A stretch of 64,000 bases of DNA from Gammaproteobacteria bacterium. Its GTDB lineage: Bacteria; Pseudomonadota; Gammaproteobacteria; Pseudomonadales; UBA5518. The position numbers and the translations under genes are program-made. Positions 7,845 through 16,775 of this stretch are shown one piece after another. The notes below the pieces were generated by a model. That model was given only the letters and a program-made list of their open reading frames with translations. It did not search any database and had not been told where the DNA came from. Numbering within the stretch: the first letter of the stretch is position 1; the number at the start of each line of letters is the position of its first letter. The stretch is taken from the NCBI GenBank assembly GCA_016718385.1, contig JADKDK010000004.1, positions 434,001-498,000 of the forward strand, written 5' to 3'.

Positions 7845-9890
7845 ATGCAATCCTTCCGACACCTGGCAAGCCCGATCCGCATCGGTGCGATGACGGTCGG
7901 CAACCGCATGGTCATGTCGGCGATGACCACCAATTACGGCAGCGCGGACTTCGAGGTGACCGAGCGCCTGATCCGCTACCACGAGGCGCGCGCGCGCGGC
8001 GGCGTGGGACTGATCACGGTGGAGATGTGCTCCGTCGATGTTGCCCAGCGCTACCAGCCGCAGTCGCTCAGCCTCGGCGATGACCGCTTCATCGCCGGAC
8101 ACCGCGAGCTGGTGCGGCGGGTGCATGCCCACGGCGCGCGCATCCAGCCGCAGATCTCCCATCCCGGTCCCGAGTCGATGACCGACCCGGTGGGGCCGTC
8201 GGTCAACGTGAACGCCGGTACCGGCTGGCCGAGCCGGGTGCTCGAAGCGGAGGAAATGGAGCGCGTGATCGCGCAGTATGGCGACGCCGCGGTGCGCGCG
8301 CGCGAGGCCGGCTACGACGGCATGGAACTGCACGCGGCGCACGGCTACATGCTGCTGGGCAGCTTCCTGTGCCCGGTGCGCAACCGCCGCGAGGACGAGT
8401 ACACCGGCGCCACCATCGAGGGGCGCACGCGCCTGCTGGTGCGCGTGATCCGCCACATCAAGCAGCGCGCCGGTGCGGACTTCCCGATAACGCTGCGCAT
8501 CTCCGGCAACGAGGATGCCTTCGACGGGCGCATGCTGAACGACACGCAGCTGATCGCGCCGTTGCTGGAGCAGGCCGGCATCGACGCCTTCCAGGTGAGC
8601 GGCGGCGTCTCGCACGACAAGATCGTGGCGCAGATCGTCTGCGGAGCGCATTACCGCGACGGCTACAACACCGCCGTCGCGGCCGCGGTGCGCAAGGTCG
8701 TGAACGTGCCGGTGATGGTGGTGGGGCGCATCCACGACCCGGTCCTCGCCGAGAAGATCATCGCCGAGGGTGACGCCGACATGGTGGCAATGGCGCGCCC
8801 GCTGCTGGCGGACCCGGAGTTGCCCGCGAAGGTGCTGAGCGGTCGCACGCCGGAGATCCGCCGCTGCCTGTCGTGCCAGAACTGCATCGACTCGATGCTG
8901 ATCGCGCCCTTCGACGCCAACATGAACTGCGCCGTGAACGCACAGAGCGGGCGCGAAGCGGAGCTGGCGATCACGCCGGCCGCCGTGCGCAAGCGCGTGC
9001 TGGTCGTCGGCGGCGGGCCGGCGGGCATGGAGGCCGCGCGCGTCGCGGCGCTGCGAGGCCATGAGGTGCGCCTGGTCGAGCGCGGCGGACGGCTCGGTGG
9101 CTCGCTGTTCTATGCCTCGATCGTGCACGCGGACAACCAGCGCCTGCTCGACTACCTGCTCGGCGCGATGAGCCGCCTGCCGGTCAGGGTGGAGCTGGGC
9201 CGCGCGCTGGAGTCCGCGGAGTGCGCGGATGCCGACGCGGTGGTCGTGGCGACGGGCGCAAGGATGGTCCGGCCGGTGATCCCGGGGATGGAGGCGGCGC
9301 ACGTCTACGACGCGACCGAGGTGCGCGGCTGGTTCTCGGGCACGCTGTCGGCCGAAGAAGCCGCGCGCTGGCCCGCGCTGCTGAAGCTGCTCGGTCATCA
9401 CGTGATGCCACGCGTACAGCAGTGGCTGCGTCCGGGCCATGTGCGCGCGGCGAGCCGGCACTTCCTGCCGCTCGGCAAGCGGGTGTGCGTGATCGGTTCG
9501 GACCTGCCGGCGGTGGAGCTCGCGGATTTCATCGCGCACCGCGGTCGGCGCGTGAGCCTCATCGCCGAAGACCAGTGGTTCGCGCAGGATGTCGGGCCCA
9601 AGCGTCGCCAGGAGCAGTTGAGCGCGCTCGACCGCCTCGGCGTCGAGGTGCTCGGCGGTGTGCGGCTGACAGGTATCGACGCCGGTGCGGTGCGCTTCGA
9701 GTATGCCGGGCGTGCCGGCAGCGTGCCGGCGGACACGGTGATCATTGCCGGCAGCCCGGCGCCCGACACGCGCCTGGCGGATGCGCTGGGCGGGCGCGTC
9801 GGGGAGATCCACGCCATCGGCGATTGCACCGGTCCCGGGTTGCTGCGCAAGGCCGTGGAGGATGGCATGCGCGCCGGCACGGCCCTGTGA
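7845..9890 (+). CDS. FadH-like NADH:flavin oxidoreductase (OYE barrel + FAD/NAD domain)
   Basis: A 681-residue protein resembling 2,4-dienoyl-CoA reductase and related enoate reductases. It has an N-terminal FMN barrel (IRIGAMTVGNRMVMSAM, MELHAAHGYMLLGSFL with the His-x-x-His pair), then an iron-sulfur cluster site (CLSCQNC plus a later Cys in NMNCAVN), then a dinucleotide-binding domain (VLVVGGGPAGMEAARVA) and a C-terminal IHAIGDC FAD motif. Such enzymes reduce conjugated C=C bonds, passing electrons through FAD, Fe-S and FMN. The start at 7845 has GAGGAGA ten bases upstream; in-frame upstream codons lack such a site. It is transcribed away from the CYP51-like gene. The exact substrate is unknown. 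Confidence 0.93.
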   Translation: MQSFRHLASPIRIGAMTVGNRMVMSAMTTNYGSADFEVTERLIRYHEARARGGVGLITVEMCSVDVAQRYQPQSLSLGDDRFIAGHRELVRRVHAHGARIQPQISHPGPESMTDPVGPSVNVNAGTGWPSRVLEAEEMERVIAQYGDAAVRAREAGYDGMELHAAHGYMLLGSFLCPVRNRREDEYTGATIEGRTRLLVRVIRHIKQRAGADFPITLRISGNEDAFDGRMLNDTQLIAPLLEQAGIDAFQVSGGVSHDKIVAQIVCGAHYRDGYNTAVAAAVRKVVNVPVMVVGRIHDPVLAEKIIAEGDADMVAMARPLLADPELPAKVLSGRTPEIRRCLSCQNCIDSMLIAPFDANMNCAVNAQSGREAELAITPAAVRKRVLVVGGGPAGMEAARVAALRGHEVRLVERGGRLGGSLFYASIVHADNQRLLDYLLGAMSRLPVRVELGRALESAECADADAVVVATGARMVRPVIPGMEAAHVYDATEVRGWFSGTLSAEEAARWPALLKLLGHHVMPRVQQWLRPGHVRAASRHFLPLGKRVCVIGSDLPAVELADFIAHRGRRVSLIAEDQWFAQDVGPKRRQEQLSALDRLGVEVLGGVRLTGIDAGAVRFEYAGRAGSVPADTVIIAGSPAPDTRLADALGGRVGEIHAIGDCTGPGLLRKAVEDGMRAGTAL

Positions 9891-9990
9891 GCAGGCGTGC
9901 GGGGTGCCAAAAATACCATTGCCGTTGAATGTTTTATTCGAGTCCAACGTCTAGCATTGTCTGGCGGGGACGAAGCGGGCCCGGGCGATG

Positions 9991-10046
9991 CCTGCCCGGC
10001 CGGTGCCTGCCCGGCCGGTGCCTGCCCGGCCGGTGCCTGCCCGATG
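9991..10046. repeat. 15-bp tandem repeat upstream of a TonB receptor
   Basis: CCTGCCCGGCCGGTG is repeated three times without change (9991-10005, 10006-10020, 10021-10035), followed by a partial fourth unit (CCTGCCCGATG). It lies in the 224-bp gap before the receptor start at 10,115. Role unknown; it is a candidate phase-variable spacer or a slipped-strand repeat. The rest of this gap shows an AT-rich stretch around 9,910-9,950 that may hold the promoter. Confidence 0.9.
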
Positions 10047-10114
10047 CAGGGTGCGGGACAGCATCCGCGAATCCGATTCACACAAAACAACATCAATAGC
10101 GAGGGGAACGCATC

Positions 10115-12340
10115 ATGGCAATCCGGATACGCAGATTCGCGCCGACCGTGCTGGCAATGGCCGTGGCCGGGGCCGCCGCTCCGTGGGCGCAGGCGCAGCA
10201 AGACGGCGCGCGGGCCACGGGACTCGAGGAGGTCATCGTTACCGCCGAGCGGCGCGAGGCCTCGCTGCAGGACACGCCGATCTCGGTGCTGGCCTTCGGG
10301 GCCGACATGCTCGAGAAGCTGAACGTCGATGACCTCGGCGACATCCAGTTCAGCGTGCCGAACCTTTCCATGCGCCAGTTCCCGAACAGCCAGGCCTCGC
10401 TGCGTACCTACATGCGCGGCGTGGGCAACAACGATGTCGGCATGTCCACCGACCCCAGCGTCGGCGTCTACATCGACGGTATCTACATGGCCCGTTCGAT
10501 CGGTCTGGGCAGCGAGGTCGCCAGCCTGGAGCGCATCGAGGTGTTGCGCGGCCCGCAGGGCAGCCTCTATGGCCGCAATACCATCGGCGGCGCGATCAAC
10601 ATGATCACCGCGAAGCCCAAGGGCGAGTGGGGCTTCAAGGGCGGACTGAGCGCGGGCGACCGCGACTACGTCAAGGCGCGCGCCGAAGTCGATACGGCGC
10701 GCGTGGCGGGTCTCGCCGCGAAGCTGAGCCTGATGAAATCGGAAAAGGATGGCTGGATCGAGAACGATGGCCGGGGTCCGAACTTCGGCGACAACGACAG
10801 CGCGGCCGGACGTCTCGCGATCAACTGGTCGCCGAGCGACAACTTCAGCGCCGACTACGCCTACGACTACTCCGATGTCGATTCCGGGACGATCTACTAC
10901 CAGAACATCGGTCCCTCGCAGTTCGGTTTCGAGAGCGTTCCCTTCAGGTCTGACCGCCAGGACAACGTGAGACCCCGCGTGCCCTTCGAGGAGAGCAATG
11001 TCGAGGTCAGCGGCCACTCCCTGACGCTGGCGTGGGAAATCAGCGATGACCTGACATTGAAGTCGCTGACCGGCTACCGCGAGGTCGAGCAGGACATCTA
11101 CCAGGACTATGGCGCCAACCCGGTCACCACGCGGCTCTTCGCCAATGCGCCGTTCCTGAACGAGCAGGACCAGTTCTCGCAGGAGTTCCAGCTGCTCGGC
11201 AAGCTGATGGACGGGGGGCTCGAGTACGTGCTCGGGGCCTACTACTTCGAGGAAGAGGGCGACGAGGATACGATCGATTACATCACCCTGCCGCTGGCGT
11301 ACTACCCGCCGTATCCGCCGGACATGACGCTGAACGAGTTCGAGCTGCCGCGGCGCGTCAGCACGGCGAACAACGACGCGACCGCGCTCTACGGGCACTT
11401 CACCTGGACTCCCGCGGCGCTGGAGCAGCTCCACCTGACGCTCGGCGTGCGCTACAGCGAGGACGAGCGCGAGATCGAGACCGCGCAGTACGCGAGCGGC
11501 TTCCAGTTCTTCTCGACGAAGGCCGACGACACCTGGGACAACACCAGTGCCGACTTCACGGTGTCCTATGACATCAGTGACGACGTCAACGTCTACGGCA
11601 AGTACGTCGAGGGCTACAAGACCGGCGGCTTCAACATCCGCGGCACGTCGGTGGTGGCGGCGACCACTCCGGTCAGCGAGGAGACGGTCGGCACCTGGGA
11701 GGCCGGGATCAAGTCGCAGTTCCTCGATGACCGCGTGCGTCTCAATGCCGCGCTGTTCACCAGCGACTACGAGGACATCCAGCTGTCCTTCGCCGCGATC
11801 GGCGACCCGACCAACACGGTGCTGTACAACGCCGGCAAGGCGTCCATCGACGGCGCGGAGCTCGACCTGACGGCGCTGATCACCGACAGCCTCGTGCTGA
11901 CGCTCGGTTACGGCTACCTCGACACGAGCGTCGACGAAGTCATCGACCCCGCCACCGGCGCAAACCTCGTGAACACCGCAAAATACGCGCTGCCGAGCGC
12001 GCCGGAGAATTCGTTCACCGCCGACCTCGACTACACCTTCCCGTCATTCGGCTACGGCGAGCTGGTGCTCAACGTGAACTACGCCTCGATCGACGAGTCC
12101 GAGTTCGTGTCGACGCCGACGTTCGGCTACAACATCCCCGAATACGACCTGTGGAACGCGCGGCTCACGCTGCGCGAACTCTGTCTGGGCGAGGGCCGCG
12201 CCGCCGTGGCCATCTGGGGCAAGAACCTCGCCGACGAGGAATACCTGCTCGACGGCATCGAGAGTTTCCCCTGGTCGCAGATGGTCGCGCCCTTCGGCGA
12301 GTCGCGCACCTGGGGCGTGGACTTGACCTACGAGTATTGA
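10115..12340 (+). CDS. TonB-dependent outer-membrane receptor (2 of 3)
   Basis: A 741-residue receptor with a signal peptide ending in AWAQAQ-like alanine-rich sequence (about residues 1-28), a TonB-box-like LEEVIVTAERR, the plug motif IEVLRGPQGSLYGRNTIGGA, and a 22-strand barrel closing in an aromatic C-terminus (LTYEY). The full GPQGSLYGRN motif is the common form in receptors linked to organic-compound uptake in sphingomonads and marine gammaproteobacteria, but ligand assignment from this is not safe. The start has GAGGGGA eight bases upstream. It is followed by a strong hairpin and then a TetR gene. Preceding it is the FadH-like reductase on the same strand. Confidence 0.95.
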   Translation: MAIRIRRFAPTVLAMAVAGAAAPWAQAQQDGARATGLEEVIVTAERREASLQDTPISVLAFGADMLEKLNVDDLGDIQFSVPNLSMRQFPNSQASLRTYMRGVGNNDVGMSTDPSVGVYIDGIYMARSIGLGSEVASLERIEVLRGPQGSLYGRNTIGGAINMITAKPKGEWGFKGGLSAGDRDYVKARAEVDTARVAGLAAKLSLMKSEKDGWIENDGRGPNFGDNDSAAGRLAINWSPSDNFSADYAYDYSDVDSGTIYYQNIGPSQFGFESVPFRSDRQDNVRPRVPFEESNVEVSGHSLTLAWEISDDLTLKSLTGYREVEQDIYQDYGANPVTTRLFANAPFLNEQDQFSQEFQLLGKLMDGGLEYVLGAYYFEEEGDEDTIDYITLPLAYYPPYPPDMTLNEFELPRRVSTANNDATALYGHFTWTPAALEQLHLTLGVRYSEDEREIETAQYASGFQFFSTKADDTWDNTSADFTVSYDISDDVNVYGKYVEGYKTGGFNIRGTSVVAATTPVSEETVGTWEAGIKSQFLDDRVRLNAALFTSDYEDIQLSFAAIGDPTNTVLYNAGKASIDGAELDLTALITDSLVLTLGYGYLDTSVDEVIDPATGANLVNTAKYALPSAPENSFTADLDYTFPSFGYGELVLNVNYASIDESEFVSTPTFGYNIPEYDLWNARLTLRELCLGEGRAAVAIWGKNLADEEYLLDGIESFPWSQMVAPFGESRTWGVDLTYEY

Positions 12341-12353
12341 GTAACCAGCATTT

Positions 12354-12382
12354 CATCCGGGGACACGGCGTGTCCCCGGATG
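12354..12382 (+). terminator. Perfect 13-bp hairpin between receptor and TetR gene
   Basis: CATCCGGGGACAC, a GGC loop, then the exact complementary arm. There is no T-tract after it (GCAACG follows), so it is not a classical intrinsic terminator. It may attenuate, stabilise the receptor mRNA, or be an operator for the TetR protein whose start lies 20 bp downstream. Confidence 0.6.
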
Positions 12383-12401
12383 CAACGCTTGCGGAGAAGT
12401 C

Positions 12402-13019
12402 ATGGCCAAACCTGCAGCGATCACGCAACCCGCAGAGCTCGGACGCCAGGCGGCGAAGAGCAAGGCGACACAGGACAAGATCATCAATGCCGTTATTGCG
12501 CTGATCCGCGAAGGCGGTTTCGCCGCGGCGAGTTCCACGCGCATCGCGCGCAAGGCGGGAGTGTCCTGGGGCGCGGTGCAGCACCACTTCGGCGGCAAGC
12601 ACGAGATCCTCGAGCAGGTGCTGGCGCGCTCGCACGAGAAATTCGATGCGTCGATGTCTGGCGAGGAGTTCACGCGCGGCGCGCTGGAAAAGCGCGTGGA
12701 GCGGTTCATCAACGGCGCGTGGGAGCATTACCGCGGCGATGAGTACATGGCGACGCTGGAAATCCTGCTGGCCAGCCGCGCCGAGGGCGGCGACGGCGCC
12801 AGCATCAAGCTGAACCACCACTCGCACCTGGCGTTGTGGCGGCGCATCTTCCATGACTGCCCGCTCACGGATCGCGCCATGCAGGAGGCGATCTACACCG
12901 TGCACTGCATGCTCACGGGCTACGTCATCGAGGTGGTGCTGGAGCCCGAATTCTTCGATGTGAAGCGCTACCTGCAGCGCCTGCGCCGCATCCTGCTGGC
13001 GATGCTCACCGAGAGCTGA
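12402..13019 (+). CDS. TetR/AcrR-family transcriptional regulator
   Basis: A 205-residue one-component repressor. Residues about 24-70 form the TetR DNA-binding domain (KIINAVIALIREGGFAAASSTRIARKAGVSWGAVQHHFGGKHEIL), with the usual Gly-Phe turn and the HHFGGK variant of the YYHFxxK signature. The C-terminal ligand domain is typical in length and not diagnostic. It sits between a receptor gene and a Tat-exported dehydrogenase, and probably senses an intermediate of this pathway. The 13-bp-stem palindrome just upstream is a candidate autoregulatory site. Confidence 0.92.
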   Translation: MAKPAAITQPAELGRQAAKSKATQDKIINAVIALIREGGFAAASSTRIARKAGVSWGAVQHHFGGKHEILEQVLARSHEKFDASMSGEEFTRGALEKRVERFINGAWEHYRGDEYMATLEILLASRAEGGDGASIKLNHHSHLALWRRIFHDCPLTDRAMQEAIYTVHCMLTGYVIEVVLEPEFFDVKRYLQRLRRILLAMLTES

Positions 13020-13056
13020 GTGCCGCGCGCGATCAGGAGACCGGCGGAGTGAATAC

Positions 13057-14580
13057 ATGAGCGAGACCGATAGATCACGCCGTCGCGTGCTGGCCGGCCT
13101 GGGGCTCGCGGGACTTGCGGCCAGCGTGGGCTGCGAACCGCGCCAGCCCGCCGCCAGCGCCGAGGTGCGCGCCTGGGACCACAGCGCCGACGTGGTGATC
13201 GCCGGCTCCGGGGCCGCTGCCATCAGCGCCGCCATCGAGGCGCGCGCGGCGGGTGCCGAGGTGCTGGTGCTCGAGCGCCTGCCGAAGCTCGGTGGCTCCT
13301 CGGCGATGTCGGGCGGGGTGTGCTACCTCGGCGGCGGCACGCCGCTGCAGAAGGCGCTCGGCTTCGAGGACAGCGTCGAGGCGATGCACGATTTCATCGT
13401 CGCCGCGGGCGGCCTGCATCCGCGGCTCGACAAGATAGCGCTCTACTGCGAGGCAAGTCTCGAGCACTTCCAGTGGATGGTCGATCACGGTGTGCGCTAT
13501 ATCCCGAAGTTCAGCCAGGAAAAGGAACTGCCCTACGACGACTCCTCGCTGTATTACTCCGGCTGCGAGCTGGCGCACCCGTGGCGCGATATCGCGCGTC
13601 CGGCACCGCGCGGTCACGTACCTGCGGTAATGGGGCACACCGGCGGTCGCGCGATGATGGAGGCGCTGCTCGCGGCGGCGCAGGCCGCCGGCGTGAAGAT
13701 GATGACCGCGGTCTCCTGCGAGCGCCTCGTGCGCGAGGGCGACGGACGCGTGACGGGCATCCAGTTCACCGCGAACGGGGTCACGAAATCGGCGCGCGCG
13801 CGCCGCGGCGTGGTGCTCGCCTGCGGCGGTTTCATCCACAACCGCGAGATGGTGCGCCGCTACGCGCCGGAGCTCTACGAGTGCTCGACGCCGTGGGCGA
13901 ACGCGGGCGATCTCGGTATCGGCATCCAGATGGGTATGGGCGCCGGCGCGGCGGCCGTGCGCATGCACCAGGGCTTCGCGATCCTGCCGGTCTACCCGCC
14001 CGAGCGCGTGATCAAGGGCATCGTCGTCAACGCGCGCGCGCAGCGATTCATTGCCGAGGATTCTTACTACGCGTGCATCGGCCACGAGACGGCCTACACA
14101 CAGCACGGCAAGGCGTTCCTCGTTACCGATGCCGACTGCAGCTACGATCCGGGCGATTTCCGCATGCCGCTGCTCGCCGAGGCCGAGAGCATCGGGGAAC
14201 TCGAGGCCAAGGGCGGTTTTGTCGCCGGCACGCTGGCGCACACGGTGGCGACGTACAACGCGGCCGCGGCGCGCGGCGAGGATCCGCTGCTGCACAAGCA
14301 CCCGAAGTTCCTCGCGCCTCTGGCGACGGCGCCGTTGCGTCTCTACGAACTCGACGTCACGCGCGCGTTCTGCTGTTCGCACACCTTCGGCGGGCTGGAG
14401 ACCACGGTGGATTCGCAGGTGCTCGATGTCTTCGGCAGCGTGATCCCGGGCCTGTATGCCGCCGGGCGCACCACCGCCGGCCTGCCCACCGCGCCGTACA
14501 TCGCGAGCGGCATATCGGTTGGAGACTGCACGTTTTTCGGGCGGCGCGCGGGCCGCCATGCGGCCAGGGAGACGGCGTGA
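13057..14580 (+). CDS. Tat-exported FAD-binding dehydrogenase (fumarate reductase/ketosteroid dehydrogenase type)
   Basis: A 507-residue flavoprotein of the FAD-binding-2 family (fumarate reductase flavoprotein, urocanate reductase, 3-ketosteroid-1-dehydrogenase relatives). The N-terminus has a twin-arginine motif (SRRRVLAGLG, about residues 7-16) followed by a hydrophobic segment and a lipobox-like LAASVGC (Cys26), suggesting Tat export and possibly lipidation. The dinucleotide motif is VVIAGSGAAAISAAIEA, and the C-terminal GLYAAGRTTAGLPTAPYIASG closes the FAD site. The stop overlaps the start of a c-type cytochrome gene (TGATG), so the two are translationally coupled and probably form a periplasmic dehydrogenase-cytochrome pair. 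Substrate unknown; desaturation of a ring ketone is one possibility. Confidence 0.88.
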   Translation: MSETDRSRRRVLAGLGLAGLAASVGCEPRQPAASAEVRAWDHSADVVIAGSGAAAISAAIEARAAGAEVLVLERLPKLGGSSAMSGGVCYLGGGTPLQKALGFEDSVEAMHDFIVAAGGLHPRLDKIALYCEASLEHFQWMVDHGVRYIPKFSQEKELPYDDSSLYYSGCELAHPWRDIARPAPRGHVPAVMGHTGGRAMMEALLAAAQAAGVKMMTAVSCERLVREGDGRVTGIQFTANGVTKSARARRGVVLACGGFIHNREMVRRYAPELYECSTPWANAGDLGIGIQMGMGAGAAAVRMHQGFAILPVYPPERVIKGIVVNARAQRFIAEDSYYACIGHETAYTQHGKAFLVTDADCSYDPGDFRMPLLAEAESIGELEAKGGFVAGTLAHTVATYNAAAARGEDPLLHKHPKFLAPLATAPLRLYELDVTRAFCCSHTFGGLETTVDSQVLDVFGSVIPGLYAAGRTTAGLPTAPYIASGISVGDCTFFGRRAGRHAARETA

Positions 14581-14963
14581 TGAACCGGGTGCGGATCGCG
14601 GGCTTGGCGCTGGCGCTGCTCAGCGGTCTGGCGATGGCGGAAATGCCCGCGGGCGACGCCGAACGCGGGCGCGTGGTATTCGGTTCCTGCCGCACCTGTC
14701 ACTGGCCCGAGCAGGGCGCCGGCCACCAGAACGGCCCTGCGCTGTGGAACATCTTCGGCCGCAAGGCCGGGACGCAGGAAGGCTTCGGCTACTACTCGCA
14801 GGCGCTGAAGGATTCCGGCCTCGTCTGGACGCCGGAGTATCTCGACGCCTGGCTCGCGAATCCGGCGACCTTCCTCCCGGGTACCACGATGATGACGCCC
14901 GGTGTGCCCGACGCTCAGCGTCGCGCCGACCTGATCGCCTACCTGCAGCGCTTCAGCGAATAG
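14580..14963 (+). CDS. Small c-type cytochrome, partner of the upstream flavoprotein
   Basis: A 127-residue periplasmic class I cytochrome c. It has a signal peptide (residues 1-20, ending AMA), a single heme site C37-R-T-C40-H41 and a methionine ligand candidate in GTTMMTPG (Met104/105) within the P-x-T-x-M-x-P-like loop typical of cytochrome c2/c550. The start codon overlaps the stop of the FAD dehydrogenase. The expected role is to take electrons from that dehydrogenase and pass them to the respiratory chain, which is inference from context. Confidence 0.92.
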   Translation: MNRVRIAGLALALLSGLAMAEMPAGDAERGRVVFGSCRTCHWPEQGAGHQNGPALWNIFGRKAGTQEGFGYYSQALKDSGLVWTPEYLDAWLANPATFLPGTTMMTPGVPDAQRRADLIAYLQRFSE

Positions 14964-15017
14964 CGCGACGCCCGTGGGTCCGCATTCATGCGGACAATCT
15001 TCCGGCTGAAGCCGGAC

Positions 15018-15455
15018 CTACGCGAAATCCGCGACGCTGAACTGCATGATGTGCTCGAGCCACCACTGCGGCGCGTTCGACATCAGCGTATTGATGTCCC
15101 AGTAGTCGCGCCACAGCCGGATCATGTTGTCCTCGACTTCCATCACCGAGACGAAGGGCAGTGCGACCACCTCGCCGGTGTGGAAATGCCAGGTCTCGGT
15201 GTGCTCGGTGATCACGGCGCTGCCTTCAGTGACCATGCGGTGGATCTGGTGCGTGAAGCGCTCCACCGGTTCGTGTCCGATGCGAAGCCGCCTCGCCACG
15301 GCCTGCGGCCCGGTTGCCGCGGAATCCGGAACCGGCACGTCGACGTAAACGCCGTCGGCGGCGAAATAGCGCCCGACCGCGTCGTAGTCCCGTGCGACGT
15401 AGACCTCGTTCCAGAAACGCGTTATGAGACCCCTGTTGGCGGCCTGCTGTGACAT
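15018..15455 (-). CDS. Limonene-1,2-epoxide hydrolase-like / SnoaL-like protein
   Basis: A 145-residue NTF2-fold protein. The segment NMIRLWRDYWDINTL matches the Arg-Asp-x-(W/F)-Asp strand of limonene-1,2-epoxide hydrolases, where an Asp-Arg-Asp triad opens the epoxide; an N-terminal RFWNEVYVARDYDAVGRYFA helix fits the same fold. The start at 15,455 (MSQQAANRG) was chosen over an upstream non-ATG start because it matches family length. It is convergent with the cytochrome gene, with a hairpin-rich gap between them. Hydrolysis of an epoxide produced by one of the P450s is a plausible but unproven role. Confidence 0.78.
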   Translation of the reverse strand: MSQQAANRGLITRFWNEVYVARDYDAVGRYFAADGVYVDVPVPDSAATGPQAVARRLRIGHEPVERFTHQIHRMVTEGSAVITEHTETWHFHTGEVVALPFVSVMEVEDNMIRLWRDYWDINTLMSNAPQWWLEHIMQFSVADFA

Positions 15456-15645
15456 GCGCTGTCTGCCCCGGAAAGCTGGTGAGGCGAGGTTAGGGTGGGG
15501 CGGCCGCACGGCGCAAGTTACGGAACGGCAAGCCGCGGGCTGAGCGCTTTGGTCAGCCGACGCGCGGCGCCGCGGTCACTGATCCGCGCCCCGCGCCGCC
15601 CTATACTCGTTGCGCCATTGAAGCCACCCTGCACGGAGAACCATC

Positions 15646-16662
15646 ATGAAACTCGGACTGCAACTCGGATACTGGCAGAAGCACCCCACGCCGCGCTTCA
15701 TCGAACTGGCGCAGGTGGCCGAGAGCCTGGGCTTCGATTCGGTGTGGACAGCGGAGGCCTACGGGTCGGACTGCTTCACCCCGCTGGCGGCGATCGCGGC
15801 CTCGACGAAGCGCATCCGGCTCGGCACCGGCGTGATGCAGATTTCCGCGCGCACGCCCACCTGTGCCGCCATGACCGCGCTCACGCTGGACCACATCTCC
15901 AACGGGCGGCTGATCCTCGGTGTCGGCGTGTCGGGGCCGCAGGTGGTGGAGGGCTGGTACGGGCAGCCGTTCACGAAGCCGCTGGAACGCACGCGCGAGT
16001 GGATCCGGATCTTCCGCCGCGCTATCGCACGCGAGGAGCCGCTGGAGTTTCACGGCGAGCAGTACAACCTGCCGTGCAATAACGGCATGGGGCTCGGCAA
16101 GCCGCTGAAGAGCATCACCCATCCGCTGCGCAAGCGCATTCCCGTGGTGCTCGGCGCCGAGGGCCCGAAGAACGTCGCGCTCGCGGCCGAGGCCTTCGAC
16201 GGCTGGCTGCCGATCTTCTGCTCGCCGTACAAGATGGACATCTTCGCCGACAGCCTGCAGGCGGCAGGCCCGGATTTCGAGATCGCGGCGATGGTGAATC
16301 TCGCCATCAACGACGATCTGCAGCAGGCCCTCGTGCCGGGCAAGTGGACGATGGCGCTGTATCTCGGCGGGATGGGCGCCAAGGGCATGAATTTCCACAA
16401 GAACCTGCTGGGGCGCATGGGCTACGCCGACGACGCCCAGAAGATCCAGGACCTGTTCCTCGCCGGACGCCAGCAGGAGGCGGTCGATGCGGTCCCGGAC
16501 GCGCTGGTCGACGAGATCTCGCTGCTCGGCCCGCAAGCCCGCATCCGCGAGCGCCTGCAGGACTGGAAGAAGGCGCGCGTGAGTTCGCTGCTGATCGGGC
16601 ACAGCGGGGACTTCGATCTCACGGTGGCGAACATGGAATTCCTGGCCAGGGAACTCCTGTAG
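15646..16662 (+). CDS. LLM-class (luciferase-like) flavin-dependent oxidoreductase
   Basis: A 338-residue bacterial-luciferase-like TIM barrel. Features include the N-terminal MKLGLQLGYW strand, GFDSVWTAEAYGSD, the RIRLGTGVMQISARTP strand, LDHISNGRLILGVGVSGPQ and a FDGWLPIFCSP segment. Proteins of this type use reduced FMN or F420. The AYGSD-type sequence is common among F420-like annotated members, but the cofactor cannot be settled here. It has an ATG after a GGAGAACCATC site. It is followed by a strong terminator hairpin. Its partner reductase and substrate are unknown. Confidence 0.9.
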   Translation: MKLGLQLGYWQKHPTPRFIELAQVAESLGFDSVWTAEAYGSDCFTPLAAIAASTKRIRLGTGVMQISARTPTCAAMTALTLDHISNGRLILGVGVSGPQVVEGWYGQPFTKPLERTREWIRIFRRAIAREEPLEFHGEQYNLPCNNGMGLGKPLKSITHPLRKRIPVVLGAEGPKNVALAAEAFDGWLPIFCSPYKMDIFADSLQAAGPDFEIAAMVNLAINDDLQQALVPGKWTMALYLGGMGAKGMNFHKNLLGRMGYADDAQKIQDLFLAGRQQEAVDAVPDALVDEISLLGPQARIRERLQDWKKARVSSLLIGHSGDFDLTVANMEFLARELL

Positions 16663-16711
16663 GTTGGCATTCATGCCGACGGGTGCTCCCGGGAACCTGC
16701 GGGGATGCGGC

Positions 16712-16736
16712 GGGCTCGGCTTTGCCGAGCCCTTTT
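16712..16736 (+). terminator. Rho-independent terminator
   Basis: GGGCTCGG-CTTTG-CCGAGCCC followed by TTTT, about 50 bp after the LLM gene stop. The hairpin would also partly serve the convergent AI-2E gene on the other strand. Confidence 0.85.
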
Positions 16737-16775
16737 CTGGTTGAAACCCGACCTACAAGCCCGACCTACGGTTGT

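Noticed and set aside
9991..10046. Tandem repeat as a CRISPR array
   Set aside because: Units are contiguous 15-mers without spacers, and no cas genes are present.
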